Source: Taeniopygia guttata (taxonomy: Eukaryota; Chordata; Aves; Passeriformes; Estrildidae). Taken from it: a stretch of 64,000 bases of DNA. This document shows, one piece after another, positions 34,990 through 44,400 of this stretch. The DNA lies in contig NC_133043.1 in assembly GCF_048771995.1 (NCBI RefSeq), positions 10,992,501-11,056,500 of the forward strand. The letters are read 5' to 3'. The stretch's first letter is position 1. Every line of letters starts with the position of its first letter. The notes beneath the pieces were generated by a model. The model saw nothing but the letters and a program-made list of their open reading frames with translations. It had not been told where the DNA came from and did no database searches. The position numbers were made by a program, and so were the translations under genes.

Positions 34990-37900
34990 TTGCCTCTGAA
35001 GTTTTACTGTTTGCTGTGCCTGAAGGACATGGGGCCAAACCATCCCCTGCACTAAGAGCAGTGGCTGCCTCAGAAGGTGCTCTGCCTTGCCAGCTCGTTT
35101 GTGACAGTGATGCTTCAAACTAGTGCTGAGTTGGTACAATCGCCCAAGTTAAAGAATTTAAACTGTATATTAATTCAAGGCAAGGACGGCCTAATATAGA
35201 ATGCAATGTTTACTGTCTCTGAAGAAGCTGTAATAAACTTGGATGGGAAGCTTAAGCAAGAGATGGAGCAATCAGCTGGCCTTGCAAGTATGTCAGAGGG
35301 TCCTTGGGAGCCTGAATCTTGTCTGTGTTATTGCTGGGCATTGTGGCCATCAATTGAACCCAGATGGTTTCAAGAGTTTGATGGTGTGCAGTTTGCACTG
35401 TCACAGCCTTGTTGGGGCTGTGAGGATTATGCATCTGGACCTGGGGAATCCCTGTCACTAATTTCACAAGGATTGTACCCAAGTTTGAACACAGATTTCA
35501 TCATAGGAAACGGGAAGCAGGAGGTGTGTGAGGCTCTACTGGTGTATCCGGATTTAAAGCCTCATTTCATATGTCTAGAATACAGATAGGAGGATTTATA
35601 CTGCAGCAGCATCTTTAATTTTAGGGAAGCATCTTGTATAGTCCGGTGATCACTGTCCCCTCTCAGCAGTCACTGCAATGCCTCAGTGCCTGTGCAAGAC
35701 CTGCACAGTGAGAAATGAGCTCCAAGCCTGAGCCTGGTCCCCTTGAGACTTGCTTGGGCTGAATTCCTGGCTCCTGTCCTTTCATCACTCTGGGCCCAAC
35801 TGAAAGAGTACTTGTGAGCTACCAAATATAGAATGTGCACAGCCTATTTCACAACTGGAACTTGCAAATGCTGGAGTGGATTTCATGGACTGAAGCCCCC
35901 CAGGGAGGGAGCATTACAGTAAATAATGTTAGTGCATTTGTTTAATCCCTGGGGATTGTGGAACATAGGATTAAAGTGGGCTAAGGGGATTTCCCCATTG
36001 ACAGCTGCTCCACAGTGCACAAACACACACATACACACAATTTTTTTTTATGTAACTTGTTCAGGCCCGAAGAATTTAAACTGCATATGGTGCTGACCGT
36101 TATTTCCACATCTGGTTACACATATCTGTCTCCCCCAGTAATTGTCTTTAATAGACACAATTGGGGATGAGGTAGTTGTCCTAAGAAGAGACAGAGCTCT
36201 GTGTTCGAACAGGAAACCATTATTTCTGAGTTTAATCAGAGCTCATTAGTTCTGATTTTCTCCTTTCTCCAATATATGTGCACATACTTTAAATATGAAG
36301 GCCAAATTTTTGGTAAGGCATTCCTCTTGTATGGATGATTTGTCAGAGGTTCTTCAGACAGGCAGAGCCTTGGCCAGTGAGTAGAGAACCAGAGTATGTC
36401 TTAGCAGTGACTGGAGGCTGCAGCTCACTGGTGTTACATGGGTGCTCTGAGGTAAACCACCAGTTTCTAGAAAGGATTTCAGAGAAGGGACTGCAGTTTC
36501 CTATGCATCCTTAGTGAACCTGGCTGCTTGGTGTTCCTGCACAGGTACACAGGTACATGTTCCTTGCAGTACATCATATTTGCATATTTCTCAACTTTAA
36601 ATCACAAACTTGCTATTCCTACTCTTCTGACTGAAAAATAAAAAAGATGGAGAGAGAGGGCTCTGACCCTTGTCTCTGGCATGGATTCATATCCACGGGT
36701 GAAGACCAGAAATTCATCCTGTGCCATCAGTGGATTTCAACTGTTTCTGTCGTTACACTGTGTTCAAGTTTAACGTCTTTGACAATCCAGTCTCTTTCTC
36801 AACAAGGTCAGACGCCAAAATACCAAGCTGTTGGCTACAAGCTGTTCTTGCTCACATGCTGCTTAGTACCACACACAAGAGTTAACAAATCAGTGGATCT
36901 ACTGGCAGAGAAAGGGACTGCATAAGCACAGGCAGGATTGAGAAAGACAAACTCAGATTAATGCATGTATTCATTCAACTGGACCAAGCACCATCCACAG
37001 GGTCCATGTCCCTCTCAGCAGCAGGCAGGGCACTCTCCCACCCACAGAAGATCCCTCCTGACTTTGGAGGTTTCACACCTGGCTTCCACCTCATGAACAC
37101 CTCTCAAGAAGCAACTCCTTCTGGTTTGTGGCTCTTGTGAAAATGTTTTCGATTTTTCCAAAGAGGGCTATTTTCAGAAGTGACAGAATCTGTTGTTCCA
37201 TAGTTATTATTCAGGGCTATTGCTGGTCAAACATTATTAATATATTAACCATTTGCCTGCCAAACAGCTTGAAAGAAAACTGGTTATGTTTATTTTTAGA
37301 ATTGTGTAAGTTGTGATGCTTGACAATTTGATATGCTTGTGATTACATCTGAACTCTATGCGGACCTAATCCTCTTCCCAGCTCCCATCCAGGCAGGGGG
37401 TGCAATCGTGCATCCCCTGTGCATGGATTCTGCACACCATGAAGGGCAGCCAGCTTCAGGTATTTGTGAGATGAGATGAAGTCCTAAGACCTGACCTTCC
37501 CATGTACAAGTACCTCCTGCCAAGTGAAGCCTTGCCTGAAGTATGCCTTATCCTGTTACTACCACAGGGCTGCCAGGGCATCAGTGGAAGTGGGAATGGG
37601 CTGCCAGCAGCTGAGCACATCCCATGGGATCAGGCTCCCTGCAAACGAGCTCCTGCTGGGCAAAAATGTTGTGTGAAAGTCTTGCTCTGCTCTCATGAAA
37701 ATGCAGTGGTGCTTCACATCTATACTAGTGGGGGCCAGGTCAAGGCAAGAGGCACCATGTTTTGAGGCTGCTGAAAATAGTAAATTAAGCAGTTGGTCAG
37801 GACATCAGAGAAGCAATGTGCCATCAGCTCTGTTAGGGAGGAACTCCATTCCCTGGCTAATGCTCTTCCTTCCATACACATAGGTAAATTTTTTTGCTGT

Positions 37901-38657
37901 GAATTTGTTGTTCTCAGAATTATTCTGTGGTGTTTCAAGCAGCTACATGATTGAGACAGAGGAAAAAAAAGTATTTAAAAAAAATTTAGAATGAGAGTGA
38001 AGTTGGCAGATGTAACTTGCATCCTGTAAGAGCAGCAGTCTCTTATTTCCTAAAAGCTGATGAGGCCTTTTTTTTGTTCAACCCAAGTGATTTCTACAGC
38101 ATCTATTCCCTTCACCAGAGAAAAGGTTAGTGTCTTTTACACTTTTTTTTGGGAAGTTTTAATTTCTTCTGTACTCTCTAGGCATAATCTCTGCAGAACC
38201 CTTCCAGATGGTCAAGAAATTCTTTATTTTTTCTACCTTCTGCCAGAATGTCTTATTCTCAAAAGGCTCATAGAGCTCTGTCCCTCTTCCAACCTTTTTG
38301 CTCATGGTCCATGATTTACTTTGCATCCTACTATCAGTTTTAAACAACATGTTCCTTGGCTTTACATATTCATCAGGCCTCTAGCCAAGGAACGCATTCT
38401 TCTGTGTAGAGGATGGCTTCACAGTGTTGATTGAGAGCAGTTCTGTGGCAGATCAGTTCAAGTTCTCTCTCTGGCATTCTATCCACACAGGCCAGGTAGA
38501 GTCACTTGCCACATCCATAGCGATGCATACACAGGGCTGCCTTGTCTTCAGTACAGATACAGGAAAACAATGTAGTGTGGATGACAGAGAGGTGCATTGG
38601 GTGCTGAACCCAAAGATTTAAAAGATGAGGCCTCTGGCTGTTAGTTTTGATTCTTTC
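34990..38657. other. Intergenic, no gene recognised
   Basis: Contains a 127-codon open frame on the + strand (35206-35589) with no recognised domain, a CA-rich stretch near 36021-36040, and otherwise unique sequence. No exon or RNA gene is supported. Confidence 0.65.
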
Positions 38658-38661
38658 ACAC

Positions 38662-38920
38662 ATGAGCACATAATTACATCATGCATGAACACAAAATTAC
38701 CACATGCATGAAGGCACAATAATGTCACGCATGAGCACACAATTATCTCATGCATGAGCATACAATTATTTAATGCATGAACACACAATTACCTCATGCA
38801 TGAGCATACAATTATCTAATGCATGAACACACAATTACCTCATGCATGAGCACATAATTATGTCACATGTGAGCGCACAATTACGTCACACATGAGCACA
38901 CAATTACATAATGCATGAAC
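38662..38920. repeat. 23-bp minisatellite, 11 complete units
   Basis: Unit ATGAGCACACAATTAYCTCA plus TGC repeats exactly eleven times from 38662 to 38914 with no net insertion or deletion, then a partial ATGAAC. Units 4-8 alternate between ATGAGCAYAC and ATGAACACAC starts, suggesting higher-order (two-unit) expansion. Many junctions form the palindrome ATGCAT, and units 9-10 carry TGTCAC/CGTCAC variants. Confidence 0.95.
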
Positions 38921-39236
38921 AAAAAAATCATTCCAAAAGAAGCCAAAACCTTTTCAGGTCCTTGTGCCATTTTCTTCAAACGCATTTATGACTGAGTGTA
39001 GTGTAAAGAAATGACACAATTTTTCTATACAGGGTACAGCTACGCTTTGTGCCCAGGTTTTCTCGGTCATAGAGGTGTACTGAGCCAGCTTTACTGGAGA
39101 GATAAATGAAGAGACTCGGCGCACATGGAAGGGCAGAGTATGTCCTCTGACATACCTGTGATACACACAAGGTGTGCATGCCCACTTCAAGGCGTGCAGG
39201 GGAAGGCTGGACATACAGGGAGCAGTTCACGAACAG

Positions 39237-39337
39237 TGTGGGGAGATGTGCGGGGAGACGTGTGGGGAGTTATCCCACAGACAGAGGAGCGCAGGGAGAT
39301 GTACGGGGAGATATGCAGGGAGCAGTGTGGGGAGATG
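39237..39337. repeat. 12-bp G-rich tandem repeat, 7 units
   Basis: Unit TGTGGGGAGATG (variants TGCGGGGAGACG, TACGGGGAGATA, TGCAGGGAGCAG) occurs three times, then a 17-nt interruption (39273-39289), then four times. The regularly spaced G3-G4 runs on the + strand could form G-quadruplexes. Confidence 0.88.
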
Positions 39338-39438
39338 CTGGCTGCGAGCAACCTCGGTGCGTGCGGGTGCGGAGCGGGTGTCGCCGCCGGGCGATGCCGG
39401 GGTGTCCGCAGGGTTTGGGTGCAGGGTTTGTCCACAAT

Positions 39439-39541
39439 GTCTGTCTGCAGGGTCTGTCTGTAGGGTCTCTCCGCAGGGTCTGTCTGTAGGGTTTGTCTGC
39501 AGGGTCTCTCCCCAGGGTCTCTCCGCAGGGTCTCCCCCCGG
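39439..39541. repeat. 13-bp tandem repeat, 8 units
   Basis: Unit GTCTGTCTGCAGG (variants GTCTCTCCGCAGG, GTCTGTCTGTAGG, GTTTGTCTGCAGG) repeats from 39439, with decayed copies from about 39403 upstream. The last copy is 12 nt and merges into the CpG island. Because 13 is not a multiple of three, the array leaves all frames partly open and creates spurious repetitive ORFs. Confidence 0.92.
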
Positions 39542-40873
39542 GCTTGTCCCCCCGGGCCCGGCCCGACCCGACCCGACCCTCGCGGCTCCGCGCAGCGCCG
39601 GGAGCGGCCGGCAGGGGGCGCGCCGCCCCCTCGCGCGCGGGGCAGCCCCGGCGGGAGGAGCGCGGGGAAGGGCGGGAGCGGCCGGGGCTGCGCGGGGCGC
39701 GGCGGCCGCTCCGCACCGCGGCCCCAGCGCGGCGCCGGCCGGGCCCGTGCGGCGGAGGGCAGCGGCTGGGGAGGGCAGCCCGAGAGAGCTGCCGAAGCCG
39801 CCGGGCCGGGCTGCGGCGGGAGCTGCCCGGCGCAGGGGTGGGGACTGGCCGCTTCCTTAAACGGCGCGGGACCGGCGGAACGAGCCCGCACCGCCCCGGT
39901 GCGCCGGACCGCGCCGACCCTCCCGGGACGCGGCCGCAACACGTGGAGGGAACTTTTGAGGGACGCGTGTCTGCCCCGGACGGGAGCCCCGCCACCCGGG
40001 ACCGCAACGCTGCACGGAGCAGCTCGTCTCTCTCCGGTTTGATGGCTTTGGGTGTTGGATTTTGGCTTTTTTTTTTTTCTTTTTTTTTTTTCTTCTGCTT
40101 TTGGGTGGTTTTGGTATTTTTCCCTCTCTTTCCCCTACTTCTCTGGTGCTCTTCTGTCGGGATACTTCAATCTCGCTGGGGCAAACGCCGCGTTTGAAAA
40201 GCCGACAGAAATGTTGCAACGTCCCTTGTGGCAACGCATTCTATTTATTTATTTTTATTTTTTGCCTTTTGCAAGGGCAAAGAGGAAGGGTAGGAAAAAA
40301 CCCACCGTGATCAATACCAGCTTAAATACCCATCTGCGAGCCCCTGGGCTGCGGGAGGCAGGAGAGGGGAGAGCGCCCGCCCGCCCGCCGCCGCTGCCCG
40401 CTCGGCTGTAGCTCAGCCCGAGCCCTTCCCGTACGGATTCCGGAGGACCTGCGGCTCTGGGCGGGGAGGCGGCGGGGGCCCACGAGTTCCTTTCCCGTGC
40501 CCCCGCTACTCAGAGCAGGTAACGGAGGCGCTTGGGATTTTGTGACCGTTTGGTGTTTTCGCTCCCACCTCTCCGCGCACGAAGTTTCCGCAGGAGCGGG
40601 ATCAGCGGTGCCGAGTCACGGTGGGCGTCGGGGCCCGGCCCGAGGTGCGGGACTGGCTCCGGGAGCCGGGACCGGGACAGCTCTCAAGTTCGGGGACGGG
40701 GCTGCGTGGATTGCTGCCTCTCCCGGCCGAGGGAATGATCCCCCTCCGGCGGGGTCCCCGATGGCCCCGGGGCCGGGACTCTGCGCTGGCGGCGAGTACC
40801 GGCCAGAAAAAGGGGTTCCGTTAAAGATAGCGGTGAGCAGTGGTCGCCTGCGCCTGATGGGCGAGCTGAGGGC

Positions 40874-40895
40874 TGGGTCTTTGCGGGCGAGATGA
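40874..40895 (+). ncRNA. MIR193A: miR-193a-5p mature region
   Basis: 22 nt on the 5' arm, beginning TGGGTCTTTG. Ends are assigned by match to the known vertebrate mature form. Confidence 0.9.
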
Positions 40896-40910
40896 GAGGT
40901 TCGTGTCTTC

Positions 40911-40932
40911 AACTGGCCTACAAAGTCCCAGT
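40911..40932 (+). ncRNA. MIR193A: miR-193a-3p mature region (dominant arm in other vertebrates)
   Basis: 22 nt on the 3' arm, with seed ACTGGCC at 40912-40918. Ends are assigned by match to the known vertebrate mature form. Confidence 0.95.
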
Positions 40933-41361
40933 TCTCGGCTCCCGGGACCTGCCGGGCGCGCAGCGGGCGAAGACGGAGCGCGGCGGCGCCGCTGGCGCTG
41001 CCCGGGGCCGCTCGGGCGCGACGCGGGGTCCGGCCCGGGCCGGTCGGGTCCGGGGCACGGCGGGCGCTGCTCAGGGACCGCGGCTCGCCCGGCGCCGGGG
41101 CCGGCGGGTGCCCGGCTCGCCGCGGGGAGAGGACGGAGCTGGCTCTCCGCGAACCGTAAGTGCATTTTGTATTCTTCTGCCTCGGAAAGGGCTTTAAACG
41201 TGCGCGTCCCACCGGTGCTGGCGGCCGTCCCCGCGGCTTCGCGGCGGTCCGGACCAGCTGTGCCCGGCCCTGCCTTGGCGCGGAGCGAGCGCTCGGTTTC
41301 GCTCCCGCAGGACCATGTGCATCCTTCCCTCCGCTTTCACTTTCTAAAAACACATCTGTTT

Positions 41362-41363
<2 letters not shown>

Positions 41364-41407
<44 letters not shown>
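41364..41407 (+). repeat. T44 homopolymer downstream of mir-193a
   Basis: 44 uninterrupted T (41364-41407) just past the CpG island. In the sense of the miRNA transcript this would be a long oligo-U tract. Exact length is uncertain in any assembly. Confidence 0.9.
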
Positions 41408-41409
<2 letters not shown>

Positions 41410-44400
41410 TAAATCTAGTCACATCCATCCGGAGCAGCCGGGCTATTTCTCTAGCCGGAAATTCTCTTACTCACCTAAGCGTTATTACCACCCAGCATTC
41501 CGGAGTTCCTTATTATTTGTCGGATTTCGATTCGGCACACTGCACGTCTGCAGGCGCTGGTTTGTGCTCCTTCTTTGGGCACGGTGTATATACAACTCCG
41601 GGTGTGTATATTACTCTTGGCTTGTATAGCATCGTATTTATAACTTCTGTGCCCTTCTGTGTTATGTTACATTGCATTTTAAGTTCTTACAACTATTTTG
41701 AGGGTCCTCATAATTTTTTGATTTATTTCGAGATGTTTTTACTTCTCTCTTGTAAAAAGTCAATGATATTGACCTCCAGTAAAGAAAAAGGCGAAGTGGC
41801 AACAGTATTCTCATGGCTAAGGTCTATAAAAGCAAATGTAAATTTAAAATCTCCCTCTGTGTTTTTTTGAGCCACTTAGAATTTCATTTTCTCTGTGATG
41901 TAGCAATTGCAGGAGTCTACATTCTGTATGTGTGTACACAGACTCACACAAATTTTATGCTCTGTTCCTATTAAATTTTTATGAACAAACTCAGTTTTCA
42001 GCACAATTTTCTGTAGCCATTTCCCATGAAAAATAAGTGTTATTTCTTTTGCAGTTAGGAGAAATTTACAAATGCTGTTACAGACTTTTTTTTCTCCTTC
42101 AGCCTTTATTGCCAAACACTTGCGTGCAGCACGCTAATATGTGTATTAATAGCTATTGCTCTGACACATGTCAGGGCATACAGACCTTGACAGATCAAGA
42201 TTATCTCCTATGTGTGGTCCCTCAGGTGCTTCTTTTTACTTGGGGGACGGTGGATGCAGTCAGGTCTTACTTGGGCCTGTTCTCTTCATGAACCTATTCT
42301 GGTTGGGAGCTTTGAAACCAAAATTTCAAGGAAAACTTTTTGCACGTTTCTTTTCCCTATGTGCCTGTTTTCCCAAAGAACCCAGTCTAGTGGCCACAAA
42401 AAGGAAAACTACCTGAATGTAAGGAGTAAATGCAAAGATACTGTTCCCCGTTTAGGAGAGAACCCCTTGGAGCCCACTCTGCTGGCCTGTTTGCAGCCGT
42501 CTTCTCCCTGCAGATCTGTGGCCCTTAACAAAATGAATCTGCAGCGAAATCACAGAAATCTGATTCTAATCATCCGCCCTGGAACAAGTCGGCGCTACAA
42601 GAAGACGAGCATAGTGTAAAAATACTTCAGGCACGCGGAGCCGTATCATTAACATTAAAACCTGATGGTGTGAAAGGGGGACGGGTAGCAGATTCCTGTG
42701 CCTCCTCAGCCCACTCCTTCCAACTTGTGCAACTTGTTAGGCATCTCTGGCAAGCAGTGATTTTTGTGGAGGTTGGTTGTGTTGCTAGTTGGTCTCCTGG
42801 ACTTGCTGGTGAGCTAAAGTGAAGTTTTCCCTTTAATACCAGAGCTTCTTAACTGTGCTATTCTTTGTTAAGCTGGGTAAACAGCTGAGTTTAGCTTTTG
42901 TCAGGTTTAACATAATCTGGATTATTTTTTTTTTTTTTTCCAGCAACAGTTAGTTTCTTCCTGCTTTTAAGTAGCTCTGGCAAGTTTTGTCCCCCTGAAA
43001 CCTGTTTTGGAGCATAATTTGAGTTACTACCTTTTCATTTGAGTGTACCAGTCAAGATTCAGTGGAAGTCTGGCTTCTGTAGAAAGTGAGTGCTCAGCAT
43101 TTTATAGCCACCAAGGCTTGTTTAAATGTGTACCTTTGAGCTTCCAACTCCCTAGTCACTTTTAGAGTTTTTTTTCTTAATGGCATTTGCCAAGCTGAAA
43201 GGACACATTTTTTAAGCAATATTCATCTGTTTGCACTAGTATGGATATAGTTGTCTATAGCTGCAAGAAATCTGTTGACAGACTGGCTGGTACTAGGAAT
43301 GTGGGTTTTTCTCCATTCATCTACATTATTAGGATTATTTAGATCGTAGCCACACACACTGCACTGACAGGCACTTTACAACCTCTGTCTGTGCCCCAAA
43401 GAACATACAGTACAATGCAGATGTACTTCTCAGCATCTGGTTTACACTGTGGAGTTTAAACATTCCCTCTGAATTAAAGTTCAGGCTGGAAGGGAACATT
43501 CCCTCATGCCCCAAGTGACTTTTTGTGGGTCAAATTACTAAGTAAAAATATTTTATTTTTAAATAATATTGCTCTGAAGGCTGGGTTGGGGGTAGACCAT
43601 GGTTTAGCACTTTCCAAATGCTAAAGGAGATGGTTCAAGCTTCTGCTGCAAGTTGTGGACAAGTTCTTAAATTATTGTTTTAGCTTTGAGGCTTTCATAA
43701 TGTTCTGTGCTCTCTGGGATGCAGATTCAATTATTCCCCCCTCCCCGGTTAATAATGGGGCTTTGTTTTATTTTCACTTATAAACTTTATGCCTCTCTTG
43801 CTAATCTTTCTGTGTGTACAAATATGCTTCCTTTGTCAGTCAGACTTGGCAATACTTAGACCACACTAAACTAGTTCTGGGCAGTACAGCAAGGCTTTCT
43901 ATTTATCAGGGCCTTTCTGGGGAAGTTTATTACACTGTAGGGGTGACATTTTCAGCCTTCTGAAAGAGTTGGTAAATATTTGGCAGGTTTTACTCCTTCA
44001 GCAAAAAAAACAGAAAGGGCCATATTTTATCTGTGATAAGGCCTGAAAGAAAACTATCTAGCCATTAAAGTTTGAGTTGTGAGGCAGAAGGGTGGGGTTC
44101 GTGCAGGATATTCTTTGAATTGCCCTGAGTGAAGTCAAATGTTTGCCTGCAATTTAAGAACCACTGTTCCTCTATGTTTGCAAATAGAGACCTTCAAGCC
44201 AGGGCTGTATTTTAAGTTGCAGGAGGGCACAAAGCAGAGCAAGCCTGTGATGTCTGGACTGCAGATATTTGTAATCAGGGACAGGTTGGAGTCAGATGGT
44301 GCCTGGGATCTTCTCTGTTGTTCAGTACAGACCATTCACAGAATGCTGGACGTGCTTGTGTTAGAGCCTTGCTGCTTGGACAGGGCTGAGCCCCACAGGA

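Larger units (their letters stand above)
40853..40945 (+). ncRNA. MIR193A: mir-193a precursor hairpin
   Basis: The 3p mature sequence is at 40911-40932 (begins AACTGGCCTACAAAG, ends TCCCAGT) and the 5p at 40874-40895 (begins TGGGTCTTTGCGG, ends CGAGATGA). Both match the human miR-193a products I recall. The arms pair through CTGGG/CCCAG and CTTTG/CAAAG, and the flanks GAGC and GCTC extend the stem; the terminal loop differs from human. The 3p seed ACTGGCC represses targets such as MCL1, KIT and cyclin D1 in mammals. The 193b paralogue (3p ending in TCCCGCT) is excluded by the TCCCAGT end. The hairpin lies inside the CpG island, 11 kb downstream of the tRNA-Thr gene. Confidence 0.97.
39340..41310 (+). 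promoter_or_regulatory. CpG island, probable promoter of the mir-193a / mir-365 primary transcript
   Basis: A very GC- and CpG-rich block is interrupted by a T-rich stretch at about 40068-40280. The mir-193a hairpin lies in its 3' half. The mammalian MIR193A gene is likewise embedded in a CpG island that is methylated and silenced in some cancers. Candidate exon ends are CAGAGCAG/GTAACG (40518/40519) and GCGAACC/GTAAGT (41155/41156). No TATA box is convincing, and the transcription start cannot be placed. Confidence 0.75.

Noticed and set aside
39174-40197. Open frames of 200-250 codons on both strands at the mir-193a island
   Set aside because: They are created by the 13-bp array and GC-rich sequence. 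Frames overlap on both strands and show no known protein family.
40616-41428. 270-codon minus-strand frame beginning with a poly-Lys run
   Set aside because: The Lys run is only the T44 tract read in antisense, and the rest is opposite the mir-193a hairpin and GC-rich.
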